Notes: generated by a model not told the origin, from the sequence alone. 64,000 bases of DNA from Sphingomonas crocodyli (GCF_004005865.1 NZ_SACN01000004.1:186001-250000); one strand, 5' to 3'. Shown: positions 17,616 through 26,939, counted from the stretch's first letter. Program-made: numbers and translations.

Positions 17616-17635
17616 CCTAATCCTTTCGGATTAGG
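17616..17635 (+). terminator. Hairpin after the PiuC-type gene
   Basis: CCTAATCC (17616-17623) pairs with GGATTAGG (17628-17635) around TTTC. It lacks a T tract, so it is only a weak candidate terminator. Confidence 0.45.
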
Positions 17636-17677
17636 TCCGATCCGGTCCCGGATGTAAACAATTGCGAAGCTTCGTGA

Positions 17678-17926
17678 TTGGGGGTAGCGCGCCCAGCCGA
17701 TCGGACTATTGCGGTCCGATCAGTGCAGGGGCGTGTAGCTTTGATCGAGATCGGTGACAGTAGCGGTGTGTATCGGGAACGGGCGGCGGAAGAGCGCCGC
17801 GCGGCCGCGCGCGCCACGACCGCTGAGCTTCAGCGCACCCATCTCCAGCTCGCCGAACATTATGAGCGCCGGGCGCGCGAACTCGAACTCGGCATGAATT
17901 CCTCGAGTCGTTCGGCCCGCGGCTAA
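17678..17926 (+). CDS. Small hypothetical helical protein, start uncertain
   Basis: The frame can encode up to 82 residues. The C-terminal half (from about residue 30) is Ala/Arg/Glu-rich and should form an amphipathic helix, as in small sphingomonad proteins of unknown function. No ATG is available early; the first possible start is TTG at 17678, and TTG at 17741 or GTG at 17768 would give about 61 or 52 residues. It overlaps the convergent ABM-domain gene by four bases. Function unknown. Confidence 0.45.
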   Translation: MGVARPADRTIAVRSVQGRVALIEIGDSSGVYRERAAEERRAAARATTAELQRTHLQLAEHYERRARELELGMNSSSRSARG

Positions 17927-18264
17927 GCCCCCGGCGAGACCCGCGTCGTCAGCCGGTCGTCGACCACGGTCATCGTGAAAATCGGGTCCGCATCGGGCGG
18001 CACTTCGGCCACCGCATCGACGAAAGCGGCGCGCGTTTCGGGATCGTCATAGACCATCTTCTTGTCGAATGCGGCGCGCCACGTGGCCTCATCGGGCCAT
18101 TCGGCATAGCCGACGAAACGCCCGTCGCCATCGCGATGCAGCCGCGATCCGTAGCTGCCGTAAATTTCGCGAATCAGGTCGGTCCCCCGCGCCCATGCGC
18201 GGATGAACTGCTCCTCCTTGCCGGGGTGGACGCGCCACCAATAGACCGCGACGAACATGGTCAC
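17923..18264 (-). CDS. Antibiotic biosynthesis monooxygenase (ABM)-like small protein
   Basis: A 113-residue single-domain protein of the dimeric alpha/beta-barrel type. MFVAVYWWRVHPGKEEQFIRAW is the first strand and helix, and RFVGYAEWPDEATWRAAF the middle. Such proteins include quinol monooxygenases and stress-related enzymes of unknown substrate. The GTG at 18264 overlaps the ligD stop; an in-frame ATG lies two codons in. Its place at the end of the ku-ligD unit is probably only transcriptional. Confidence 0.75.
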   Translation of the reverse strand: MTMFVAVYWWRVHPGKEEQFIRAWARGTDLIREIYGSYGSRLHRDGDGRFVGYAEWPDEATWRAAFDKKMVYDDPETRAAFVDAVAEVPPDADPIFTMTVVDDRLTTRVSPGA

Positions 18265-20747
18265 AGATCCGGCAGCGTCTGCGCCGCCTGCCCCCAGCCG
18301 CGCAGCGCCTTCGACGATGCGCGGTCGATCAGCTTTTTAGCATCGCGGATCGTAAAGGCTCCCGCCTTGTCGAACCCATCCAGCTCATCCCACGTCACCG
18401 GCGCCGCGACCGGCGCATTTTCCCGCGCCCGCACGCTATAGGGGACGACCGCAGTGCTGCCGCGCTGATTGCGCAGATAATCGATGAAGATGCGGCCCTT
18501 GCGCTTGGCCTTCGCCATGTTCGCGACGAAGCGATCGGGCTCCGCCTGCGCCAGCGCCTCGGCGAAGCGGTGGCTGAAATCCTTGACCTCGGGCCATTCG
18601 GCACCGGGTGTCAGCGGCACGACGACATGCACGCCCTTGCCGCCGGACAGCATCGGAAAACTGACAAGGTCGATGTCCGACAGCATCGTGCGAATATCCT
18701 TCGCCGCCTTCTTCACATCGGCAAAGTCGAGCCCTTCATCCGGATCCAGATCGAAGATCATCCGATCGGGCTTTTCGACATCGTCGACCCGCGATCCCCA
18801 GCCGTGAAACTCGATCGTCCCCATCTGCACGCAGGCGAGGATGCCGTCGACATCGTCGACATAGAGATAATCCTCCTTCTTCCCGTTCTTCTCGCGAATA
18901 GGAATGTGGCGGACATGATCGCCGAAACTGCCGGCGTCATGCTTCTGGAAAAAGCATTGCTTGCCGCGCCCCTGCGGACAGCGAACCAGGCTGACCGAGC
19001 GCTGGGCGATCCACGGCAGGATGACCGGGCCGACGGCCTGATAATAATCGGCCAGATCGCCCTTGGTCGCCTTCGCCTCGGGAAAGATCACGCGATCGCG
19101 ATTGCTGATCTTCACATCGCTCTCTGGCGCTTCCTCCACGGCCACCGGCTCCTCGCGCCCAACATCCTTCGCCTTCTTGTCCGATCGCAGCCCGACGAAG
19201 CTTGCATGGCGCAGCACGCCTTCATGGGTGAACTCGGCAAAGGCGATCTCGGCGACCAGATCGGGCCGCAGCCAGGTCGCGCCGCGCGCCTCCGCCTTGG
19301 GCACGGGTGTAGGCGCGGTCTTGCGGGTGCGGCTGCCGAACTTGTCCCACAGCATGTCCATCGTCGCCCGATCGAAGCCGGTCCCGACCTTGCCGGCATA
19401 GACCAGCTTGCCGTCGACATGCTGGCCGAGCAGCAGCGCGCGGAAACGGCGGCTCTTGTCGCTCTTCGACCAGCCGATGATCACGAACTCCTGCCGGCGG
19501 ATGCATTTGACCTTGAGCCAACTCTGCGTCCGCGTGGACCGATAGGGCGCATCGGCGCGCTTGGAGATGATCCCCTCCTGCCCCGCCTTGCACATCGCCG
19601 CGAACAGCTTTTCCCCGGCACCGATCACATGATCCGAGACGCGCACGACCGCGTCGTCGTCGGGCAGCAAGGCCGCCAGCCGTTCCTTGCGCTCGATATT
19701 GGGCCGCGCGGTCAGATCCTCACCATCGAGCGACAGCAGGTCGAAGGCGAACAGGGTGAAGCCCCCCTTCCCCGCCTTCAGCGCGCTCTGCAGCGCCGAA
19801 AAGCTGGGGTTGCCTTCGGCATCGAGCTTCACGATCTCACCGTCGATCAAAGCGGGCGGCAGATCGAGCGCGGCGATCGCTTCGGCGATGTCGGGGAAGC
19901 GATCGGTCCAGTCGAGGCCCGTGCGGGTGTGGATCGTCACCTTATCTCCCGCGACCGCAATCAGCGCGCGATAGCCATCATATTTGATCTCGTGGAGCCA
20001 CTGGTTTCCGCCCGGGACATGATCGACCAACGTCGCCAGCTGCGGCTTGCGGAAAGCGGGCGGCTTGCCGGCGGACTTGCGCCTGGGCGCACGCGCGACC
20101 TTCGCGACGTGCGCATCCGCCGTCTTCATCGCCGCGTCGAACGCTTTGCCCTTCTTGCCCTTCAAGCTCGTTTCGCCTGCGACATCGCCCTCGATCTCGG
20201 CCATCGTCCGCCCGGTCTTCACGCTGGTCAGCGCATGCGCGGTCAGATCGTCGCTGCCGCCGGCTTCCTTGTCGTCGATCTTGCGCAGCAGCCAGTTTTC
20301 GCGCTTCTCGCCGGGCTTGCCCTTGATCCGCACGAGCAGCCATTCGCCCTTCATCCGCGCGCCATCCAGGGTGAAGTGGAGGTGGCCCTTCTCCAGATCC
20401 TTCTCGCTCTTGCCCGCGATCGGCGCCCAGCTGCCTTCATCCCACAGCATCACCGTGCCGCCACCATATTCGCTTTTCGGGATCGTCCCTTCGAAGGCGG
20501 CATAGGAGATCGGATGATCCTCGGTGCGCACCGCCAGCCTCTTGTCGTCGGGATCGAGGCTCGGCCCGCGCGTCACCGCCCAACTTTTGAGGACGCCGTC
20601 CATTTCGAGGCGGAAGTCGTAATGGAGCCGGGTCGCATCATGCTTCTGCACGATGAAGCGGTGCTGCCCGCGCCGGCCGACCTTTCCTGCGGGCTCGCGC
20701 GTCTTCCTGAAATCGCGCTTGCGATTATATTCGGCCAGGCTCGCCAT
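18261..20747 (-). CDS. ligD: Multifunctional NHEJ DNA ligase LigD
   Basis: An 828-residue ligase of non-homologous end joining. Order is phosphoesterase (about 1-190, with HDATRLHYDFRLEMDGVLKSWA), ATP-dependent ligase (adenylated Lys in HEIKYDGYRAL near residue 253, to about 510) and primase-polymerase (about 540-828, with catalytic DLDPDE). This PE-LIG-POL order matches Pseudomonas LigD rather than the mycobacterial order. It lies four bases after ku on the same strand. Confidence 0.96.
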   Translation of the reverse strand: MASLAEYNRKRDFRKTREPAGKVGRRGQHRFIVQKHDATRLHYDFRLEMDGVLKSWAVTRGPSLDPDDKRLAVRTEDHPISYAAFEGTIPKSEYGGGTVMLWDEGSWAPIAGKSEKDLEKGHLHFTLDGARMKGEWLLVRIKGKPGEKRENWLLRKIDDKEAGGSDDLTAHALTSVKTGRTMAEIEGDVAGETSLKGKKGKAFDAAMKTADAHVAKVARAPRRKSAGKPPAFRKPQLATLVDHVPGGNQWLHEIKYDGYRALIAVAGDKVTIHTRTGLDWTDRFPDIAEAIAALDLPPALIDGEIVKLDAEGNPSFSALQSALKAGKGGFTLFAFDLLSLDGEDLTARPNIERKERLAALLPDDDAVVRVSDHVIGAGEKLFAAMCKAGQEGIISKRADAPYRSTRTQSWLKVKCIRRQEFVIIGWSKSDKSRRFRALLLGQHVDGKLVYAGKVGTGFDRATMDMLWDKFGSRTRKTAPTPVPKAEARGATWLRPDLVAEIAFAEFTHEGVLRHASFVGLRSDKKAKDVGREEPVAVEEAPESDVKISNRDRVIFPEAKATKGDLADYYQAVGPVILPWIAQRSVSLVRCPQGRGKQCFFQKHDAGSFGDHVRHIPIREKNGKKEDYLYVDDVDGILACVQMGTIEFHGWGSRVDDVEKPDRMIFDLDPDEGLDFADVKKAAKDIRTMLSDIDLVSFPMLSGGKGVHVVVPLTPGAEWPEVKDFSHRFAEALAQAEPDRFVANMAKAKRKGRIFIDYLRNQRGSTAVVPYSVRARENAPVAAPVTWDELDGFDKAGAFTIRDAKKLIDRASSKALRGWGQAAQTLPDL

Positions 20748-20751
20748 CGGA

Positions 20752-21615
20752 TCAGGCGCGCTTGCGGGCCGGCGCCTTGGCGGCGGGTGCCTTGCGCGCG
20801 GGCGCCTTCTTCGCCGGCGCCTTGCCGCCCTCGACCGACTTCTTGAGCGCGGCCATCAGATCGATGACATTGCCCTTGCGGCCGGCGGGCGCGGGTTCGC
20901 TCTTATCCTCGATGATCCGCTTGCCCTTAGCCTTGCGCTTCTTCTCGATCAGCCCTTTGAGCGCATCGACATAGCGATCATGGAATTCCTTCGCGTCGAA
21001 CTTCGCGCTCTTCTTCTCGATCAGCGTCTCGGCCAGTTCGAGCAGGTCGGCATCGGGCTTGTGATCGGGGATATCGCGGAAATAGCCCTGCGCCTTGTTG
21101 ACCTCATCGGCGTAGCGCAACGTCTCCAGCACCATGCCGCGCCCGCACGGCTTCAGGCTCACCACATATTCGCGCCCGCGCATTGCCAACTGGCCAAGCC
21201 CGACCTTGCGCGTCTTCCGCAGCGCCTCACGCAGCACGATGAACGCATCCTCGGCCAGTTCGTCCGCCGGCACGACGAAATAAGGCTTTTCATAATAGAG
21301 GACGTCGATCTCGTTCGCGTCGACGAACTGGGTGAGTTCGAGCGTGCGCTTGCTCTCCAGCTTCACCGCATCAATCTCATCCTGTTCGAGCAGGACATAT
21401 TCGCCCTTCTCGATCTCATAACCTTTCACGATCTCGTCGACATCGACCGGGCCAATGCCTGGCACGGTCTTCTGCAGCTTGATCCGCTTGCCCGAAGGTT
21501 CGTGAACTTGGTGGAAGGCGATCTGCGCCGAACTCTTGGTCGCGCTGTAGATCTCGACCGGAATCGAGACCAGTGCGAGGCGGATCTGACCTTGCCAATA
21601 AGCGCGCGCGGCCAT
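20752..21615 (-). CDS. ku: Non-homologous end joining protein Ku
   Basis: A 287-residue bacterial Ku homodimer that binds double-strand DNA ends and recruits LigD. The start at 21615 (MAARAYWQGQIRLALVSIPV) follows a clean GGAGG ribosome binding site; a longer frame open to 21795 lacks Ku homology upstream. The core beta-barrel is followed by a Lys/Ala/Pro-rich basic tail (last 35 residues, KKAPARKAPAAKAP), a common DNA-binding extension. It is transcribed with ligD and divergent from the chemoreceptor gene. Confidence 0.95.
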   Translation of the reverse strand: MAARAYWQGQIRLALVSIPVEIYSATKSSAQIAFHQVHEPSGKRIKLQKTVPGIGPVDVDEIVKGYEIEKGEYVLLEQDEIDAVKLESKRTLELTQFVDANEIDVLYYEKPYFVVPADELAEDAFIVLREALRKTRKVGLGQLAMRGREYVVSLKPCGRGMVLETLRYADEVNKAQGYFRDIPDHKPDADLLELAETLIEKKSAKFDAKEFHDRYVDALKGLIEKKRKAKGKRIIEDKSEPAPAGRKGNVIDLMAALKKSVEGGKAPAKKAPARKAPAAKAPARKRA

Positions 21616-21755
21616 GCTTTGTCCTCCGACGTGACGGAGGCGATTCAAAGCATGGGACGAAGGTCGGTTCCGCCATCGCCGAAACCGCCGGACTTTGGCG
21701 AAAGTGACGATGCGTCGGAAGACTCCGTTAACCTTTGTGACGGTAAGACGAAAGG

Positions 21756-23174
21756 ATGAAGCATACGCCCATTGCGACCATGACGCCGGTGACATCGGAC
21801 GAGTTGCAGACCGCGATCGAACGGATCGCGGCCGGGTGCGGACGCTTCGCCATCGAATGCAGCGATGTCGGGGGCAAGATCGTCCATGTCGGTGAGGAGA
21901 TCGCCGAACAGACCGACCTGATCGGCAAGCTTCAGAAGGCGGCGACCTCGCTGCTCAACGAACAGCAGCAAGTGGCCGAAGCTTCGGCGCAGGCGCACGA
22001 ATATGCGGGCCAGGCGCGCAGCCATCTGCTCGGATCCAAGCCCGTCGTCGAGGATGCGATCGAAACCTTCGGCGGCCTGACCGACCTTGTCGTCCGCCTG
22101 GGCGATCGGATGGAGCTTCTCGAAGAAGCGTTGCGCGAGGTCCAGAAGGTCGCGCAGACCATCGACACGATCGGGCGGCAGACGAGCCTGCTCGCGCTCA
22201 ACGCGACGCTGGAGGCCGCGCGCGCCGGTGAGGCGGGTCGCGGCTTCGCGGTGGTGGCGGGTGAGGTCAAAAAACTGGCCGGCGATACCCGCGCAGCTAC
22301 CGACAAGATCGCGCAGACCATCGATCGCCTGTCGCGCGAGGCCAAGGGCATCGGTGCCGAAATCGACGCGGGCGTTGCCAGCGGCGGCGAGGCGCGGCAG
22401 CGGACCGCCGCCTTGTCCGACATGCTGGGCGAGACGCTCAGCTTCGTCGACGAACTCGACGTGCGTACCGACAACATCGCCTCGGGCTCGCTCGCGATCC
22501 GCCGCAACGTCCACGATCTCGAAACCGGCCTGACTGGTCTGAGCGAAGCCGCCCAGACAAACAGCGGCGCGCTGCGCAACGCCAGCGATCGCCTGGCGAG
22601 CCTGGAACGCATGTCGAACGGCCTGCTCAACCTCGTTTCGCAGACCGGCGTGCCGACCGCCGACACCCCCTTCGTCGATCAGGCACGGCGCACCTTGCGC
22701 GCGATCGAACGCGTGATCGAGGATGCGCTGGACAGCGGCGAACTCGACGAGGCGACCCTGTTCGACAATCGCTATGTGCCGATCGAAGGATCGAACCCCA
22801 AACAATATCTGACCCGATTCGTGCCCTTCGCCGATGCGCGTATCCGCCCGATCATCGATCGCGCGGTCGAGGCCGATCGGCGTGTCCTCGCAACCGCATT
22901 GGTCGATATGAGCGGCTATCTGCCGACCCACATCAGCGCCAAATCGCAGCCGCAGGGGCCGGACCCGCTGTGGAATGCCGAACATTGCCGCAACCGCCGC
23001 AGTTTCATGGACGATCAGACCGCGGCGAACCTGCGCAGCGACGCGCCCTTCACGCTCGAAACCTATCGCCAGCCGCTGGGCGGCGGGCGCTATCGCCCGG
23101 TCAAGTCGATCGCAATGCCGTTCCGCGTGCGCGGCCGGCGCTGGGGCAATCTCGAATTCGCCTATTTGGACTGA
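21756..23174 (+). CDS. Soluble methyl-accepting chemotaxis-type protein with C-terminal extra domain
   Basis: A 472-residue protein with no transmembrane helix or signal peptide. The signalling hairpin is unmistakable: [20 protein letters not shown] then [20 protein letters not shown] (about residues 142-180), within a long coiled coil (about 20-290). Residues about 308-472 form a separate globular domain with [19 protein letters not shown] and a final [14 protein letters not shown]. This layout resembles cytoplasmic MCPs with a C-terminal sensor. No che genes are nearby, so its input and partners are unknown. It ends three bases from the convergent ligase gene. Confidence 0.85.
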   Translation: MKHTPIATMTPVTSDELQTAIERIAAGCGRFAIECSDVGGKIVHVGEEIAEQTDLIGKLQKAATSLLNEQQQVAEASAQAHEYAGQARSHLLGSKPVVEDAIETFGGLTDLVVRLGDRMELLEEALREVQKVAQTIDTIGRQTSLLALNATLEAARAGEAGRGFAVVAGEVKKLAGDTRAATDKIAQTIDRLSREAKGIGAEIDAGVASGGEARQRTAALSDMLGETLSFVDELDVRTDNIASGSLAIRRNVHDLETGLTGLSEAAQTNSGALRNASDRLASLERMSNGLLNLVSQTGVPTADTPFVDQARRTLRAIERVIEDALDSGELDEATLFDNRYVPIEGSNPKQYLTRFVPFADARIRPIIDRAVEADRRVLATALVDMSGYLPTHISAKSQPQGPDPLWNAEHCRNRRSFMDDQTAANLRSDAPFTLETYRQPLGGGRYRPVKSIAMPFRVRGRRWGNLEFAYLD

Positions 23175-23177
23175 TCG

Positions 23178-24788
23178 CTAGCTGATCATCGCCTTGAGCG
23201 TCTCGATCCGGTCCGCCTCCTCGGCGGGCTTGTCGCGGCGGATGCGGGCGATGCGGGGGAAGCGCATCGCGACCCCCGATTTGTGGCGGCGACTGTCGTG
23301 GACGCTGTCGAACGCGACCTCCATCACCAGCGATTTCTCCACCTCACGCACCGGCCCGAAGCGGTTGAGCGTGTGGTTGCGCACGAAGCCGTCGAGCCAC
23401 TTCAATTCTTCGTCGGTGAAGCCCGAATAGGCTTTCGCGACCGGCAGCAATTCACCGCCCGCCGCCGGATCGTCCGACCAGCAGCCCAGCGTATAATCCG
23501 AATAGAAGCTTGATCGCTTCCCGTGCCCGCGCTGCGCATACATCATCACGCAGTCGACGGTCAGCGGATCGCGCTTCCATTTATACCACAGGCCAGTGCG
23601 CCGCCCTGCGACATAGGGGCTGTCGCGCCGCTTGAGCATCACCCCCTCGATCGCCGCATCGCGGCTGCCGAGGCGGATGTCGGCAAGCGCGGCAAAGTCC
23701 GCCGCCTCGATGATCGCCGAAACATCGAAGCGCGACGGATCAAGTTTGCTCGCAAACCCCTCCAGCCGCTTGCGCCGCTCGCTCCACCCGAGTTCGCGCA
23801 GATCCTCGTCGCCATCGAGCAGAATGTCGTAGAGGCGCACGAAGGCCGGATAATCCGACAGCATCTTTGCCGATACGGTCTTGCGCCCCAGCCTTTGCTG
23901 AAGCGCGTTGAACGAGGCCGCCGCACCGCCGTGCTCCGCCGTTCCCTGCGCTTCGCCTTGCACAAGCAATTCGCCGTCGAGCACCGCGTGGATCCCCGCG
24001 CACGCTTCGGCGACGTCGGGAAAAGTGGCGGTGATGTCGTCGCCCGCGCGGCTGTAGAGCCGCACCTGATCGCCCGTGCCGACGATCTGGACGCGAATGC
24101 CGTCCCATTTCCACTCGGCGACATAGTCGGCCAGATCGACCTCGCCATCCTCCAGCGGGTGCGCGAGCATGAAGGGGCGGAAGAAGGGGGTTCCGCGCGG
24201 ATCGGGCTTCGCGCCGCCGCTCCCCCAAGCGAACAGCTCCGCATAAGGCGGAGCGAGTGCGTGCCACACCTCCTCGACCGCATCGACATCAAGGCCGAAC
24301 GCCTGCGCGAAGCCGGTCTTGGCCAGCCGCGCCGAGATGCCGACACGCAGGCCACCGGTCGCTAACTTGAGGAGCGCAAACCGCCCGCTTGCATCGAGAT
24401 GGTCGAGCATCTCGCCCAGCACGCCCGGCGCCTCCGCCCGACCGAGCTTCATCAGCCGATCGATCACCGCCGACAAAGTGAGCGAACCGTCGTCGATCTC
24501 GGCAGGCTGATCGATCCGCTTCGGCCAGAGCAAAGACACCGTCTCGGCCAGATCGCCGACATAATCGCGGCTCATCGCGAACAGCACCGGATCGACCCGT
24601 TCTTCGACGATCGCGCGGATCGCCGATGCCTTGACCGCCGGAATGTTGAGATCGCCCGTCAGCGCCGCAAGCGCCCAACCGCGATCGGGATCGGGCGCAT
24701 CGCGCATATAGGCCGCGATCAGCGCCAGCTTAGCATTGCGCGAGCGCGTATAGACGAGGCCGTCAAGGAGTTGGGAAAAGGCCCGCAT
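23178..24788 (-). CDS. ATP-dependent DNA ligase of the ligase-exonuclease repair pair
   Basis: A 536-residue ATP-dependent DNA ligase with an N-terminal helical DNA-binding domain (about 1-190), an adenylation domain with EWKWDGIR (lysine nucleophile near residue 225), and an OB domain. The C-terminal FPRIARIRRDKPAEEAD is typical of this bacterial subgroup, which is found beside an MBL exonuclease, as here. The upstream gap of 75 bases carries a perfect AT-rich palindrome. The ATG at 24788 has only a poor ribosome binding site. Distinct from LigD and from the replicative NAD ligase. Confidence 0.92.
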   Translation of the reverse strand: MRAFSQLLDGLVYTRSRNAKLALIAAYMRDAPDPDRGWALAALTGDLNIPAVKASAIRAIVEERVDPVLFAMSRDYVGDLAETVSLLWPKRIDQPAEIDDGSLTLSAVIDRLMKLGRAEAPGVLGEMLDHLDASGRFALLKLATGGLRVGISARLAKTGFAQAFGLDVDAVEEVWHALAPPYAELFAWGSGGAKPDPRGTPFFRPFMLAHPLEDGEVDLADYVAEWKWDGIRVQIVGTGDQVRLYSRAGDDITATFPDVAEACAGIHAVLDGELLVQGEAQGTAEHGGAAASFNALQQRLGRKTVSAKMLSDYPAFVRLYDILLDGDEDLRELGWSERRKRLEGFASKLDPSRFDVSAIIEAADFAALADIRLGSRDAAIEGVMLKRRDSPYVAGRRTGLWYKWKRDPLTVDCVMMYAQRGHGKRSSFYSDYTLGCWSDDPAAGGELLPVAKAYSGFTDEELKWLDGFVRNHTLNRFGPVREVEKSLVMEVAFDSVHDSRRHKSGVAMRFPRIARIRRDKPAEEADRIETLKAMIS

Positions 24789-24811
24789 TTCAGGATGCGC
24801 CGGGGCGGTGG

Positions 24812-24835
24812 AAAAGTTTCCTATAGGAAACTTTT
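24812..24835. promoter_or_regulatory. Perfect 24-bp AT-rich palindrome before the ligase gene
   Basis: AAAAGTTTCC-TATA-GGAAACTTTT is a perfect palindrome in otherwise GC-rich DNA, 24 bases upstream of the ligase start and 29 bases after the exonuclease stop. It could be an operator for a dimeric regulator. A T run follows the stem on either strand, so it could also be an internal terminator. Confidence 0.6.
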
Positions 24836-24863
24836 TGCGATCCGAGGGAGGAGACCTCCCGCA

Positions 24864-25856
24864 TCACCCCTCGTCCTCGTCTTCATAACCGACCAGCGCG
24901 AGCGCGCGCGCCTTCATCTGATGCGTCTCGCACCAGTGGACGAGCCCTTCCTCGCGGCCATGCGTGACCCAGGTTTCGGTCGGTGCGACCTCGCGGATCG
25001 TTGCGGTCAGTTCGTCCCAATCGGCATGATCGGAGATAACGAGCGGCAGTTCGACATTCTTCTGCCGAGCGCGCTGCCGCACCCGCATCCAGCCCGATGC
25101 CATCGCAGTGATCGGTTCGGGCAGCCGCCGTGACCAGCGATCGTTGAGCGCGGACGGCGGCGACACCACGATCTTGCCGCGCATCTGATCGGCCGAGGCG
25201 GCGGTGGCGGGCGCGAGTTCGCCCAGATCGATCCCGAAGTCGCGATAGAGATCGCACATCCGTTCCATCGCGCCGTGGATGTAGATCGGATCGTGATGCC
25301 CCCGCGCGCGCAGTTCGGCGATCACGCGCTGCGCCTTGCCGAGCGCATAGGCGCCGACCAGCACGCAACGATCGGGCGCGGCTTGGAGCGCGCCCAGCAG
25401 CTTGTCGATCTCCTGTTCGATCGGGGGATGGCGAAACACCGGCAAGCCGAAGGTCGCCTCGGTGATGAAGATGTCGCAGGGGATCGGCTCGAACGGCGCG
25501 CAGGTCGGATCGGCGCGGCGCTTATAATCGCCGGTGACGACGATCCTCTCGCCAGCATGTTCGAGCAGGATCTGCGCGGAGCCGAGAACATGGCCCGCGG
25601 GCACCCATGTCGCATCGACGCCGCCCAGCGACACCGTCTCGCCATAAGCGACCGGCGTGCCTTCGTGCGTGCCATAACGCAGCGCCATGATCGCGAGCGT
25701 TTCGGCCGTCGCCCAGACATTGCCATGCCCACCGCGCGCATGATCGGCATGACCGTGCGTCACGAGCGCGCGATCGACCGGTGTCGAAGGATCGATCCAG
25801 GCATCGGCCGGCCGGACATAGATCCCGCGCGGCGATGCCTCGATCCAATGCGCCAT
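24864..25856 (-). CDS. Ligase-associated DNA exonuclease (metallo-beta-lactamase fold)
   Basis: A 330-residue MBL/beta-CASP-type nuclease, the usual partner of the ligase encoded next. The metal motif HGHADHAR has H34, H36, D38 and H39. VTGDYKRRADPTCAPFEP and FITEATFGLPVFRHP are typical of the ligase-associated exonuclease family. The DEXH helicase and PdeM-type endonuclease that often complete this set are not adjacent. Confidence 0.9.
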   Translation of the reverse strand: MAHWIEASPRGIYVRPADAWIDPSTPVDRALVTHGHADHARGGHGNVWATAETLAIMALRYGTHEGTPVAYGETVSLGGVDATWVPAGHVLGSAQILLEHAGERIVVTGDYKRRADPTCAPFEPIPCDIFITEATFGLPVFRHPPIEQEIDKLLGALQAAPDRCVLVGAYALGKAQRVIAELRARGHHDPIYIHGAMERMCDLYRDFGIDLGELAPATAASADQMRGKIVVSPPSALNDRWSRRLPEPITAMASGWMRVRQRARQKNVELPLVISDHADWDELTATIREVAPTETWVTHGREEGLVHWCETHQMKARALALVGYEDEDEG

Positions 25857-25873
25857 TCAGCCCGCCCGAACGA

Positions 25874-26008
25874 TCAGAGCGGCGAGACGCCCAGGAACTT
25901 CAGGATACCCAGAACCAGCAACAGCAGCGCGATCGCGGCGATGATGCCGGCAACGTTCATGCTGCTCTTTTCGACGACGACATGATCGTCGCTCTTCACT
26001 TCGGCCAT
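25874..26008 (-). CDS. 44-residue single-pass membrane microprotein
   Basis: A short frame preceded by GAGGAG with ideal spacing. It encodes a charged N-terminus (MAEVKSDDHVVVEKSS), then a hydrophobic segment (about residues 18-39, NVAGIIAAIALLLLVLGIL) and a short end KFLGVSPL. It sits 12 bases after the prepilin peptidase stop and 17 bases before the exonuclease start, on the same strand as both. Function unknown; the N-out or N-in topology cannot be judged. Confidence 0.7.
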   Translation of the reverse strand: MAEVKSDDHVVVEKSSMNVAGIIAAIALLLLVLGILKFLGVSPL

Positions 26009-26020
26009 GACGATCTCCTC

Positions 26021-26791
26021 TCATGTTTGCGACCGCCACAACGCGGAGAGGATCGCGCTCGTTCCCCAGACGGGCCACGCGGCGAGGCAGAGACAGGTGC
26101 CCAGCGGCAGTCGATCGGTGCGGTTCGGCGCACGCTTCATGAGCATGAGGCCCAACACCATGCCCAGCCCGATCAGGCTTGCAAGCAGCAGCACGACCGG
26201 CATGGCGCGCCAGCCGAGCCACGCGCCGATCGCGGCAAACAGCTTGGCATCGCCACGCCCCAGCCCCTCGCGGCCGCGCACTTTGGCATAGCCGATCCGC
26301 ACCGCCTCCAGCGCCACATAGCCCCCGACCATTCCGATCAGCCGGTCGTCCAGCGGGGGACCGATGCCCGCCAGCCCTCCGATCAGCCCGAACGCCAGCA
26401 ACGGGATAGTCAGTCGATCGGGCAGCCAGAAGTGGCGCAGGTCTAGCAAGGCGAGCGTCAGCAGCAGCCAGCCGAACACAGCCCCGGCTGCGGCCTCGAT
26501 CGGCGGCGCGATCGTGAAAGCCAGCGCACCGATCAGCGCCGCCAATATCTCGACGATCGGATGACTCGGATCGATCCGCGTGCCGCAGCACCCGGCCTGC
26601 CCCCGCGCCAGCGCGAAGCTGAGGATCGGCACCATCCGCACCGGATCGATCGGCGCCCCACAGCCGTCGCAGGCCGATCGCCCCTGCGCGATCGATCGCC
26701 CTGCCGGCCAGCGCAGGATAAGGGTCGCCAGAAAGCTGCCGATCACGCCCCCCAGCACGCCGCCGAACAGCACCCAAAGCGGTCCTGTCAT
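26021..26791 (-). CDS. A24-family prepilin peptidase
   Basis: A 256-residue polytopic membrane protease that cleaves type IV prepilin-like leaders and usually N-methylates them. The cytoplasmic N-terminal domain has C41-x2-C44, but the second pair of the usual zinc site appears as C68-C69 rather than C-x2-C. The catalytic Asp residues lie in LLDLRHFWLPD and GRGDAK, both intact. No pilin or secretion genes lie nearby. Confidence 0.88.
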   Translation of the reverse strand: MTGPLWVLFGGVLGGVIGSFLATLILRWPAGRSIAQGRSACDGCGAPIDPVRMVPILSFALARGQAGCCGTRIDPSHPIVEILAALIGALAFTIAPPIEAAAGAVFGWLLLTLALLDLRHFWLPDRLTIPLLAFGLIGGLAGIGPPLDDRLIGMVGGYVALEAVRIGYAKVRGREGLGRGDAKLFAAIGAWLGWRAMPVVLLLASLIGLGMVLGLMLMKRAPNRTDRLPLGTCLCLAAWPVWGTSAILSALWRSQT

Positions 26792-26939
26792 GCCGCTGTC
26801 ACCGGTTCGTGCGAGAGAATCACCCCGGCATCATATGGGGGTATTCGATGCAGGGAAAAGCTTTGGGGGAAGGTTCGATCGGCTGCGCGCTGGTCGCCTG
26901 GTTCTTCCGGTTCGCCAGTCGCAACGCGCAGCGCAAGGC

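Noticed and set aside
21616..21795. A longer N-terminus for Ku
   Set aside because: The extra 60 residues are not Ku-like, and the internal ATG at 21615 has a perfect GGAGG site.
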